A stretch of 64,000 nucleotides of DNA from Ruegeria sp. Ofav3-42 (GTDB taxonomy: Bacteria; Pseudomonadota; Alphaproteobacteria; Rhodobacterales; Rhodobacteraceae): NCBI RefSeq assembly GCF_022347725.1, contig NZ_JAKRGB010000005.1, positions 186,001 to 250,000 on the forward strand, written 5' to 3'. The notes under the pieces were generated by a model, which worked only from the letters and a program-made list of their open reading frames with translations, had not been told where the DNA came from and did no database searches. Made by a program: the position numbers and the translations under genes. Positions 8,107-14,936 of the stretch are shown here, in pieces (the first letter of the stretch is position 1; every line of letters begins with the position of its first letter).

Positions 8107-8234
8107 TCTCGGCGAATGCCGGTGGAACTACAGATTGTTCATCTCCAGGTCGCGGGTTCGAATCCTGCCATCGCAATCGCGATGTAGCTCAGTTTAGTAG
8201 AGCAGGATGTTTCACCCAAACCTTGTCGCCGAGA
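8107..8234 (+). ncRNA. Y RNA-like gene 2 with permuted tRNA-like module (YrlA type)
   Basis: A 128-base element closed by a perfect 9-bp stem, TCTCGGCGA (8107-8115) with TCGCCGAGA (8226-8234). It has GGCGAATGCCGG on the 5' side and CCTTGTCGCC on the 3' side. Bases 8140-8209 form a circularly permuted tRNA-like fold: stem strand CATCT, variable-loop-like AGGTC, T-arm GCGGG-TTCGAAT-CCTGC (8152-8168), acceptor-like stem CATCGC/GCGATG capped by AATC (8169-8184), TA as positions 8-9, D-arm GCTC/GAGC (8187-8203), then GGATG pairing back to CATCT. This layout matches the YrlA class of bacterial Y RNAs described as tRNA mimics. It is not a normal tRNA because the halves are swapped and no CCA end exists. 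Confidence 0.88.
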
Positions 8235-8252
8235 CCCGAAACGAAAGGAAAA

Positions 8253-8409
8253 CCCCGGCGAATGCAGAAGGAACTACATGGCTCTCAAAACCGGGATAGG
8301 TCGAGCGGGTTCAACTCCCCTCCGTGCCGGCGCCCAGACGGCAAACGCATCTGCCCATTCAGATGCGGGGCGGGCCTCCCAACTGTTTCTTCACCCTTTG
8401 TCGCCGGGG
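8253..8409 (+). ncRNA. Y RNA-like gene 3 with a divergent tRNA-like module
   Basis: A 157-base element closed by a perfect 9-bp stem, CCCCGGCGA (8253-8261) with TCGCCGGGG (8401-8409), carrying GGCGAATGC plus GGAACTACA on the 5' side and CTTTGTCGCC on the 3' side. Inside are a T-arm-like GAGCGGGTTCAACTCCCCTC (about 8303-8322), a stem TGCCG/CGGCA (8325-8343) in the position of a capped acceptor stem, and a perfect hairpin GCATCTG/CAGATGC (8347-8366) where the D-arm would be. The module is looser than in genes 2 and 4. Expression and exact ends are inferred. Confidence 0.8.
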
Positions 8410-8424
8410 CCATTTAAACCCACA

Positions 8425-8555
8425 GGGCGAATGCCCGCAGACCTACAGGTAGACGCACCCAAGAGGGTGGCATGGGCAACCATGTCGTGCTGGTTCAAAT
8501 CCAGCCCGGAGCGATCCGGTGGCGGAAAAATTGGTTTGCGAACACCTTGTCGCCC
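8425..8555 (+). ncRNA. Y RNA-like gene 4 with class-II (Leu/Ser-like) tRNA-like module
   Basis: A 131-base element closed by GGGCGA (8425-8430) and TCGCCC (8550-8555), with GGCGAATGCCCG and CTACAGG on the 5' side and CCTTGTCGCC on the 3' side. The module holds a long-variable-arm-like hairpin CATGG-GCAA-CCATG (8471-8484), a T-arm GCTGG-TTCAAAT-CCAGC (8489-8505), an acceptor-like stem CCGGA/TCCGG capped by the GNRA loop GCGA (8506-8519), then TG and a D-loop-like stretch with ATTGGT (8520-8539). The order is again permuted. The long variable arm suggests derivation from, or mimicry of, a class-II tRNA. It ends 26 bases before the rtcB start. Confidence 0.85.
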
Positions 8556-8581
8556 GACCAGGTTGGGAATGTAAGTGAGTA

Positions 8582-10000
8582 ATGATGATGGAAGAAAAGA
8601 CATTCGACCCCGTGACCGGGGAACATCTGAAAGACTGGGGGCATCGTCCAGTCAAGCAATTTCCGGCGCTGCTGGCGCGCGCAAATGAAATGCGGGCCGA
8701 GGGATTTGGGCTGGTGCGCATCCGGCAGGAACTGGAGTGTGAAATCCCTCCGATCCCGCCAACGATGGATTTGCGCGCACCCGGAGAGATGGCATTTCAC
8801 GAAAACATCGAGGCCGCTGACCCGGATGAAGAGGACAACGTCGCAAAAGTTCGCGAGACGATGACGGCTCTGATGAGAACACCGACGGTTGAGGCCGGCG
8901 CGATCATGCCCGATGCCTGCCCTGCAGGGCCGGTCGGCACGATCCCGGTGGGCGGTGTGGCCGCCGCGCGCAACGCGATCCATCCGGGGATGCACTCGGC
9001 CGATATCTGTTGTTCGGTGATGATGACCGATCTGGGGGATGCTGATCCCAAGGCGGTTCTGGATGCCGCGCAGTCGGTGACGCATTTCGGGCCGGGCGGG
9101 CGCCCGCAGGGGCAACGGTTCACAACCTCGCTGAAACTGCTGGATGCGTTCCGCGAGAACCCGTTTTTGAACAACCCGAAATCCCTGCGCATGGCGCAGG
9201 AGCATATGGGTACGCAAGGCGACGGGAATCATTTCCTTTTCGTGGGTCGCTCGCGCAAGACCGGACGGACGACCATCGTGACTCATCACGGATCGCGAGG
9301 CCCGGGGGCACTTCTGTACAAGAATGGCATGGCTGTGGCCGAGCGCTTCCGGAAAGAACTGTCGCCGAAAACTGCTAAGCAGAACGCCTGGATTCCTGCG
9401 GACACCGAAGAAGGCCGTGACTACTGGGACGCGCTGCAGCTGATCCGTAAGTGGACCAAGGCCAATCATAACGCGATTCATCACGCAACGGTCGAGGCGG
9501 CGCGCGTTGGGGATGTTGGAGCGCGGTTCTGGAATGAGCATAACTTTGTGTTCAAACGGGGCGATCTGTACTTCCACGGTAAGGGCGCGACGCCTGCTTG
9601 GGGTGACTATGCCGCTGATGCCACGGGGCTGACGCTGATCCCGCTGAACATGTCCGAACCCGTGCTGGTCGTGCGCGGCAAGGATGCGGGTCACGGCCTG
9701 GGGTTCAGTCCGCATGGCGCGGGGCGGAACTTTTCCCGCTCGGAGCACAAACGGCGTATGGGATCGGTGACGCCCCAGCAGATGCTGCAGGCGGAAACCG
9801 ACGGGCTGGATATCCGGTTCCATGCTGGAGGCGTGGATGCGTCCGAACTTCCGTCCAGCTACAAAAGCGCCGACAGCGTCGTAGCGCAGATTAAGTCTTA
9901 CGATCTGGCCGAGATCGAGGACTATATCGATCCTTACGGCTGCATCATGGCTGGTGACGTCCCGCCCTTCTGGAAGAACAGAAAGAAGGGTCGGCGATAG
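8582..10000 (+). CDS. rtcB: RtcB-family RNA-splicing ligase
   Basis: A 472-residue RtcB protein, which joins RNA 2',3'-cyclic phosphate or 3'-phosphate ends to 5'-OH ends using GTP and Mn2+. Visible motifs: SADICCSV (Cys 143/144, metal), GDGNHF (His 217), THHGSRG (His 235/236), KGATPAW near 334, and PHGAGRNFSRSEHKRR, where His 378 is the residue expected to be guanylylated. An N-terminal region of ~100 residues precedes the core. Three ATG codons lie in a row at 8582, 8585 and 8588; AAGTGAG just upstream makes 8582 or 8585 likely. It is the last gene of the ro60-Y RNA operon. No RtcA cyclase is present, unlike the enterobacterial rtcBA operon. Confidence 0.93.
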   Translation: MMMEEKTFDPVTGEHLKDWGHRPVKQFPALLARANEMRAEGFGLVRIRQELECEIPPIPPTMDLRAPGEMAFHENIEAADPDEEDNVAKVRETMTALMRTPTVEAGAIMPDACPAGPVGTIPVGGVAAARNAIHPGMHSADICCSVMMTDLGDADPKAVLDAAQSVTHFGPGGRPQGQRFTTSLKLLDAFRENPFLNNPKSLRMAQEHMGTQGDGNHFLFVGRSRKTGRTTIVTHHGSRGPGALLYKNGMAVAERFRKELSPKTAKQNAWIPADTEEGRDYWDALQLIRKWTKANHNAIHHATVEAARVGDVGARFWNEHNFVFKRGDLYFHGKGATPAWGDYAADATGLTLIPLNMSEPVLVVRGKDAGHGLGFSPHGAGRNFSRSEHKRRMGSVTPQQMLQAETDGLDIRFHAGGVDASELPSSYKSADSVVAQIKSYDLAEIEDYIDPYGCIMAGDVPPFWKNRKKGRR

Positions 10001-10003
10001 GGT

Positions 10004-10030
10004 GTAATCGGCCAGAATTCAGCCGATTAC
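10004..10030 (+). terminator. Hairpin after rtcB, probable transcript end
   Basis: GTAATCGGC pairs perfectly with GCCGATTAC across a 9-base loop, beginning 3 bases after the rtcB stop. There is no good T-run after it, so it may be a weak terminator or a 3' end stabiliser. Confidence 0.5.
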
Positions 10031-10041
10031 ATAGTCTCCAG

Positions 10042-11480
10042 CTATACGGGGTCCACGTGTTGCGACGGTGTAGCTCTGCAATATTGCGCATATAGCCGTA
10101 TGATCCGCATCAAAATGTCCAGGTCAGGCCCAATTGAAAATTGGGCCTGACTGTCGGTGGCAAATTCCTGCCCCAACGAGGCGTCGAGACAAAGGCCGAT
10201 CGAGTAGAACTCCTTGGTGTCTGGATTCCCATCTGATCGGAAAACACCCAAACTCAATGCCAGAGCAAGACCGTTATCCAGTTGGCCAGTAAGCCCTGCA
10301 CGGCCGTCATAGAGGATTACATCTGTTTCGGTTTTCGAACCGTCGCGATGCTCCATCATTGGGTGCATAGGGGCGGAAACTGCCAAGGCTCCAACCTGAT
10401 CCACTACTGTTGTCTGAACTTTGCGAAACAAGTTCAGTATTATGTCGCAACGTACGGTTCGAGCGGCCGAAAATGCTGCCATACGACGCTACAAGGTCGG
10501 GTGAGGTCAAAACCCAGACGGGATCGATGCAGGCGTAGATCGGCGAGCCGCTTTTTTTTGCTTCCCCTGCAAATCAGAGCGAGCATCCGTCGGAATCGAT
10601 CGATTTGTAGCTGCCAGAGCCGGTGCGGCGTTCTCGAACTTGAAAACTGACCCTCCACTGCGGGCATCAAGGTTGATCTGGTGCTTCTTGGACGCGGATC
10701 AAGCCGCGCGCAACGCTCTTGCTGTTCAGAACCCCGGTGCCAGTGCCCTGATAAATTACGTAAGCGTTCCCGTTCTGGCCGTCTTAAACAACTGTCCGAC
10801 TTCGGTAGTTACGCCATCGAAATTCTAAAAAACAAGCCATAGGCGGTAAACTTCGATGTGCCGAAAGCGGTGGCGGTGATCGTATCGCTACTTGCATACG
10901 CACCCTGCCTGTAGCCATTCTAAATTCCCGCTGTGTTTGCCCCCGCGGTGGTCTACATTGCCGTGGCTGATGCAGTAAGCATGCCGTCATCTGTGACATC
11001 GCCGGAAAATGTTTGCTTAAAGTAGATTGCCTAAGCGTCAGCTTTGGTGGCACCAGAGTGGGTGAAATTGCGGGCCGTAGCCTGAGCGGAAACCTAGCCG
11101 GAGTCTCTGATGGTCGACATGAAAGCGACGACGTCGTCAAACACGATACCTGTGGTGCTAATGGTCCCGCTGGCGTGGAGTTCGAATTGATGCTGATCGC
11201 TCAGTTGTTTACGACCCGGCCGATTTGTTCAAGCCGACCGCCCAAGTGCCGCTGGATCCCATCCGAAGCCCCGTACATCGGACTCGTAATCGCGCCATCA
11301 TTTGTAAAAGTGCTGAAATAGTCAGGGGAAATGGCCACGGAGGGACCACTGCTTGTGGCAAGGTTTATAGCGCCTGTACTTTTGATGGCGTTGTCTTCGT
11401 CACTCGCGAACACGGCAGGCGTGTTTTGCGACGTCTGCCTTGTTACCAACCAGCTTTACAATACGACTGCTCGACACGTC
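10042..11480 (-). pseudogene. Decayed autotransporter-like outer-membrane/adhesin gene
   Basis: Reading the minus strand across frames gives peptide blocks typical of autotransporter passenger repeats, broken by stops and frameshifts. Around 11450-11200 is AINLATSSGPSVAISPDY followed by STFTNDGAITSPMYGASDG. Around 11150-10800 are TTGIVFDDVVAFMSTIRDSG, FSGDVTDDGMLTASATAM and AYASSDTITATAFGTSK, with at least four in-frame stops. Near 10660 is INLDARSGGSVFKFENA. The last open piece (10482-10042) includes ILYDGRAGLTGQLDNGLALA and would correspond to the C-terminal barrel region. No intact start or long frame remains. Several ORFs of 60-120 residues on both strands here are chance frames within this wreck. 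Autotransporter is my best reading; another large repeat adhesin is possible. Confidence 0.65.
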
Positions 11481-11677
11481 ACGCTACATCGCACGCTGTT
11501 TTGCGCAACCTTTCATGTTGCACCCTCCCAAAAAGTAACTCGTTAACGATCGGCAAATGGTTGGCCATCAAACAACCCGGCTGCAATTAAAGCAGATGTG
11601 TGAATCCGCTTGTTCCGCTGGAAAACTGCTTCCAGGAAGAAGTTAATCGCGTTCAAATGTAATGATTGGGGTGTTTT

Positions 11678-11699
11678 GGCGGACGGTTTTCCGTCCGCC
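11678..11699. terminator. Strong hairpin downstream of the nap operon
   Basis: GGCGGACGG and CCGTCCGCC form a perfect 9-bp stem with loop TTTT. It lies 24 bp beyond the stop of the last nap-operon gene on the minus strand. No T-run follows on either strand, so it may act as an mRNA 3' end barrier rather than a classical terminator. The 180 bp between it and the pseudogene show nothing else. Confidence 0.45.
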
Positions 11700-11723
11700 T
11701 GAGAACAACGTCTTGTTTTGGAT

Positions 11724-11981
11724 TCAGACCGTCGCGCCCTTGATGCGGATTGCCGATCCAAGGCTGCCGGCACACAGGCCGACAACGACTGCTATCAACA
11801 ATTCGATTGTTTGCACGTTGGTAAAAGACCCATGGGCAAAGATCAAAGTTTCGGCAACTCCAACCAATCCGCCCATCAGGGCGCCCAGCCAGACGCGGCG
11901 TGTCATCATTCCCAGCGCCAGTCCAAGGATGCCCGGCAGGCTGATGACGTTGGCTCCGATTGTTCCCAGAATTTCCAGCAT
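11724..11981 (-). CDS. Small membrane protein at the end of the nap operon, function unknown
   Basis: An 85-residue, strongly hydrophobic protein with two or three predicted membrane segments (about residues 7-25, 30-50 and 60-78), glycine-rich and without cysteines or histidine clusters. The ATG follows GAGGGACAAGAA. It starts 14 bp after the napC stop, so it is very likely co-transcribed with the nap genes. It is not NapE, which is shorter with one membrane helix. I do not recognise a named family. A role in assembling or stabilising NapC/NapH in the membrane is possible but only inferred from position. Confidence 0.7.
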   Translation of the reverse strand: MLEILGTIGANVISLPGILGLALGMMTRRVWLGALMGGLVGVAETLIFAHGSFTNVQTIELLIAVVVGLCAGSLGSAIRIKGATV

Positions 11982-11995
11982 TTCTTGTCCCTCTT

Positions 11996-12697
11996 TCAGT
12001 CTGCCCGAGTGGTCAGGAATGACCGGATGTCGTCGCCGTTGGAGGCGGTCTGTTGTTGCAGCGTGCCGGAGGATTTGCTGGCCAAGGTCTCGGTAACTTC
12101 CTGATACCGCTCTTGATATCCCGGCGGCAAGCTGTGCGCGATGCCCTGATGGCAGTCGATGCAGGTCATGTTTTCGTCAATGGCGCGCTGGTGTTCCGAG
12201 GCGGCTCGCGTTTCCTGCAGCGTGAAATCCATGTAGTCGAAGTTATGGCAGTTTCGGCATTCGCGGCTGTCGGATGCCTTCATTTTCTTCCAGACGGCAG
12301 TCGCCATACTCAGGCGATGTTCTTCGTATTTTTCGGGTGTACTGATGGTACCGGCAAGCTCGTGATAGACGTCCTTGACCGCCATGATCTTGGCTTTGAT
12401 CTTGTGGTTCCATTCATGCGGCACGTGGCAATCGGAACAGATCGCACGCACACCAGAGTGGTTGTTGTAGTGAATCGTCTCGCGATATTCGCCCAGGTTG
12501 GTTTCCATCGTGTGGCAGGAAACGCAGAATTCCTCGGTGTTGGTCAGTTCGAGCGTCCAGTGAAACCCGCCCCAGAACAGGATCCCGGCCAGAAAGCCTG
12601 CTAACAGCAGGAACCCTGAGCTGAACATGACCGCAGGTGTCCAGATTGCATTCCAGATGCGGCCGATCCAACCGCGATTTTCAGGAGAGTCCGCCAT
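11996..12697 (-). CDS. napC: NapC, tetraheme c-type cytochrome quinol dehydrogenase
   Basis: A 233-residue NapC/NirT-family protein anchored by one N-terminal helix (about residues 20-42) with four CXXCH heme sites (CVSCH, CSDCH, CRNCH, CIDCH) facing the periplasm. It takes electrons from the quinol pool and passes them to NapB/NapA. I chose ATG 12697 (MADSPENRG) because AAAGGAGC lies 7 bases upstream; the longer frame from 12718 has no site. The gene follows napB by 29 bp. With napGH also present, this operon has two quinol-oxidising routes. Confidence 0.95.
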   Translation of the reverse strand: MADSPENRGWIGRIWNAIWTPAVMFSSGFLLLAGFLAGILFWGGFHWTLELTNTEEFCVSCHTMETNLGEYRETIHYNNHSGVRAICSDCHVPHEWNHKIKAKIMAVKDVYHELAGTISTPEKYEEHRLSMATAVWKKMKASDSRECRNCHNFDYMDFTLQETRAASEHQRAIDENMTCIDCHQGIAHSLPPGYQERYQEVTETLASKSSGTLQQQTASNGDDIRSFLTTRAD

Positions 12698-12726
12698 TTT
12701 GGTGCTCCTTTCAGACAAGCGTTGGA

Positions 12727-13164
12727 TTAATTGCCGGATGAGGGTTCGAACACGTTGTCAACCAACGCAGGGGCGTCTGCCTGTGGCACGTGGCACTGAT
12801 TGCAGAAATACCGGGTGCCCGCCACGCGATCCAACTCGCGCCCTTCGCGGTCCAGATAGTGTGTCATCGACAGGGTGGGTGCATTTCGTTCGCCGGCTTT
12901 GGTCCAGTCGTGGCATGACAGGCACTGGTTGGTGCGAAGGTCAATCTGGTATTGCTCGATCGAATGCGGGATCAGCGGCGGTTGCTGGCGATAGTTTCGC
13001 TGCATCCGACCCTCGACGTTGCGATGGACCTGATCCAGCACAACGGGTTCATCTACGTCTGCCCCGCGCAGTGCTTCCACCTGGGCAGATTGCGCCAGAG
13101 CGAACCCGCTCAGGAGTAAAACGGGGATTAGGGCGGCAACGCCTGTTCGGATTGGCTTGTTCAT
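12727..13164 (-). CDS. napB: NapB, periplasmic diheme cytochrome c subunit of nitrate reductase
   Basis: A 145-residue protein with a Sec-type signal peptide (cleavage expected after about residue 24, ALAQS) and two heme sites, CLSCH and CNQCH, as in NapB. It is the electron-transfer partner of NapA in the periplasm. The start has GAGGGAGTG 6-8 bases upstream. It sits between napH (12 bp upstream) and napC. Length and motifs fit the family. Confidence 0.95.
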   Translation of the reverse strand: MNKPIRTGVAALIPVLLLSGFALAQSAQVEALRGADVDEPVVLDQVHRNVEGRMQRNYRQQPPLIPHSIEQYQIDLRTNQCLSCHDWTKAGERNAPTLSMTHYLDREGRELDRVAGTRYFCNQCHVPQADAPALVDNVFEPSSGN

Positions 13165-13176
13165 TTTGGCACTCCC

Positions 13177-14094
13177 TCAAATAGGTCTGGCTGCGCGCGG
13201 ATCGGGCGCGGGAACTGGATCGGAAGGTACGACGACGTGGTCGTCGAACCGGTGAGTAAAGTTGAAGACATCGACTGCGCAGACATCGATGCAACGACCG
13301 CAATTGGTGCAGTCGGGGGAAAGGATCAGCGGCGTTGAGCCCGGCTTGCCTTTCAGGGCTGGCGAGATGATCTGGTTTTCGGGGCATACGGCATAGCAAT
13401 CCATGCAGTTATCGCAGGCGGCCCGGTTCGCGGCACTGACCCGCAACAGGCTTTTTTGGCCAATCAGGCCGTAGAACGCACCAACCGGGCAGATGTGACC
13501 ACACCAGCCGTGCCGGGATACGAACAGGTCGAAAACGAAGATGGCGAGGATCATGGCCCAAACGAACCCTGCGCCAAAAATCAGGCCGCGATGCAGCATG
13601 GTGATCGGGTTGATCAGTTCCCACGCGATCACGCCGGTCAGGCCCGAGACGATCAGAACTGTTGCCAGTATCCAAAGGCGCGTACCGCGTTTTGGTTGCC
13701 AGCCTTTGGGCAAATCCAAACGTCTGTGCAGCCAGTTGGCAGCATCGGTGACCGGGTTTATTGGGCACACCCAGGAACAATACACTCGTCCACCGATCAG
13801 CGCGTACGCGGTCAGGACGATCAGGCCACCGACAAGGGCCGTCAATTCGGGCCAATGTCCGGCGATCACGCTTTGCAACAGGATAAACGGATCCGTCAGA
13901 GGCAGCACGCCAAGCGTCAGCGATCCTGCTAACGTACCTTGCACGATCCAAATCCCGAACCACGGCCCCAAAAGAAACAGCGCCAGAAAAAACAGCTGAC
14001 TTGAGCGCCGCAGAAGAAGGTATTTGTGGGCGCGGACCCACCCTTTGACTTGGGTAGCCTCTTGGCCCACCACCATTTGTGTACGTGCGCTCAT
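13177..14094 (-). CDS. napH: NapH, membrane ferredoxin-type quinol dehydrogenase component
   Basis: A 305-residue membrane protein with four hydrophobic segments, the NapH/CcoG-type cytoplasmic motifs [11 protein letters not shown] and [12 protein letters not shown], and two C-terminal 4Fe-4S motifs ([13 protein letters not shown] and [12 protein letters not shown]). NapH works with NapG to oxidise quinol and feed the periplasmic nitrate reductase. It starts inside the napG stop codon (ATGA overlap), consistent with a NapGH complex. The C-terminus is a Pro/Ala-rich tail. Confidence 0.95.
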   Translation of the reverse strand: MSARTQMVVGQEATQVKGWVRAHKYLLLRRSSQLFFLALFLLGPWFGIWIVQGTLAGSLTLGVLPLTDPFILLQSVIAGHWPELTALVGGLIVLTAYALIGGRVYCSWVCPINPVTDAANWLHRRLDLPKGWQPKRGTRLWILATVLIVSGLTGVIAWELINPITMLHRGLIFGAGFVWAMILAIFVFDLFVSRHGWCGHICPVGAFYGLIGQKSLLRVSAANRAACDNCMDCYAVCPENQIISPALKGKPGSTPLILSPDCTNCGRCIDVCAVDVFNFTHRFDDHVVVPSDPVPAPDPRAARPI

Positions 14095-14909
14095 TGTCCG
14101 GCTCCCGGTAGATTGTATCCGGGGGCAAACCCGCCGGGGGTTGCCAGATTGTCGGTGCCGGGGCCGGGTAGGCGGTCAGGCAGATCAATGATCCCCTCGA
14201 CCAGAGGACCTCCTTTGGCTTCTTTTTCTTCCCAGCCTTTTCGGTAGTGATCTGCGCTGCTGCCGCGCGCCAGGCGGGCCGGCAGAATTTTGATCGCCGC
14301 CTCGGGCAGTACGCAGCTTTTTTCGCACATTCCACAACCTGTGCAGTGTTCTGCGTGAACCGTCGGAATGAACAACGCATGATGGCCTGACCGCGTGTTG
14401 TGAGCGGCTTCCAGCGTGATGGCTTCGTCAATGACGGGGCAGACGCGATAACAGACATCGCATCGCAAACCGAGGAAGTTCAGGCAGTTTTCCTGATCGA
14501 CCAATACGGCGATGCCCATCTTAGCGTCGTCGATGTTGTCCAGTTTCGGATCCAGCGCACCGGTCGGGCAGGCGGCAACGCACGGGATATCATCACACAT
14601 TTCGCAAGGAATATCCCGCGCAGTGAAGTACGGCGTTCCGGTTGCCACGGCATCCACACCCAGCTCGGCCAGTTTCAATGTGTCATAGGGGCAATCCCGC
14701 ACGCAGAGCCCACAGCGGATGCAGGCAGAAAGGAACTCCTTTTCCGGCAGCGCGCCGGGGGGGCGCAAAGCCTCGGCCGGCAGGGCACGGGCATCGCGGG
14801 CCAGCCAGGCCAGCAAAGACCCGGCGACCACACAGCCGCCCGACGCGCGGGCCGCATCCTGCAGGAAGCGGCGCCGCTGCGGCGAAAGGGGTTTACCTCC
14901 AAGGGGCAT
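14091..14909 (-). CDS. napG: NapG, periplasmic ferredoxin-type quinol dehydrogenase component
   Basis: A 272-residue MauM/NapG-family protein with a twin-arginine signal around [10 protein letters not shown] and four cysteine clusters for 4Fe-4S centres, including [43 protein letters not shown] and [11 protein letters not shown]. It is exported folded and carries electrons from NapH toward NapC/B/A. It lies 27 bp after napA and overlaps napH by 4 bp. The Gly/Pro-rich tail after residue ~245 is normal for the family. Confidence 0.95.
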   Translation of the reverse strand: MPLGGKPLSPQRRRFLQDAARASGGCVVAGSLLAWLARDARALPAEALRPPGALPEKEFLSACIRCGLCVRDCPYDTLKLAELGVDAVATGTPYFTARDIPCEMCDDIPCVAACPTGALDPKLDNIDDAKMGIAVLVDQENCLNFLGLRCDVCYRVCPVIDEAITLEAAHNTRSGHHALFIPTVHAEHCTGCGMCEKSCVLPEAAIKILPARLARGSSADHYRKGWEEKEAKGGPLVEGIIDLPDRLPGPGTDNLATPGGFAPGYNLPGAGQ

Positions 14910-14936
14910 GGGGACGACCTTTGCCTCGCTTGTCCG

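Noticed and set aside
7154..8176. 340-codon minus-strand frame starting MRWQDSNPRPG
   Set aside because: It lies antisense to ro60; the WQDSNPRP start is the familiar false translation of an antisense T-loop region.
8107..8234. A normal tRNA gene suggested by TTCGAATCC, GTAGCTCAGTT and matching arms
   Set aside because: The halves are in swapped order, the acceptor stem is closed by a tetraloop and there is no CCA-bearing end; the flanking Y RNA stem explains it better.
8022..8555. CRISPR array suggested by repeated GGCGAATGC motifs
   Set aside because: Repeats are short, spaced 75-170 bases apart, diverged and each tied to a distant complementary strand; no cas genes are present.
8495..9823. 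442-codon minus-strand frame
   Set aside because: Antisense to rtcB, no family features, and it would run through Y RNA 4.
10282..11590. Several 60-120-codon plus-strand frames (10282-10650, 11013-11321, 11225-11590)
   Set aside because: They oppose the decayed autotransporter-like gene, lack ribosome sites and show low-complexity, unlikely composition.
11662..12604. Plus-strand frames of 128-183 codons at 11662-12096, 11718-12104 and 12053-12604
   Set aside because: Antisense to the 85-residue membrane protein and napC; no supporting start sites.
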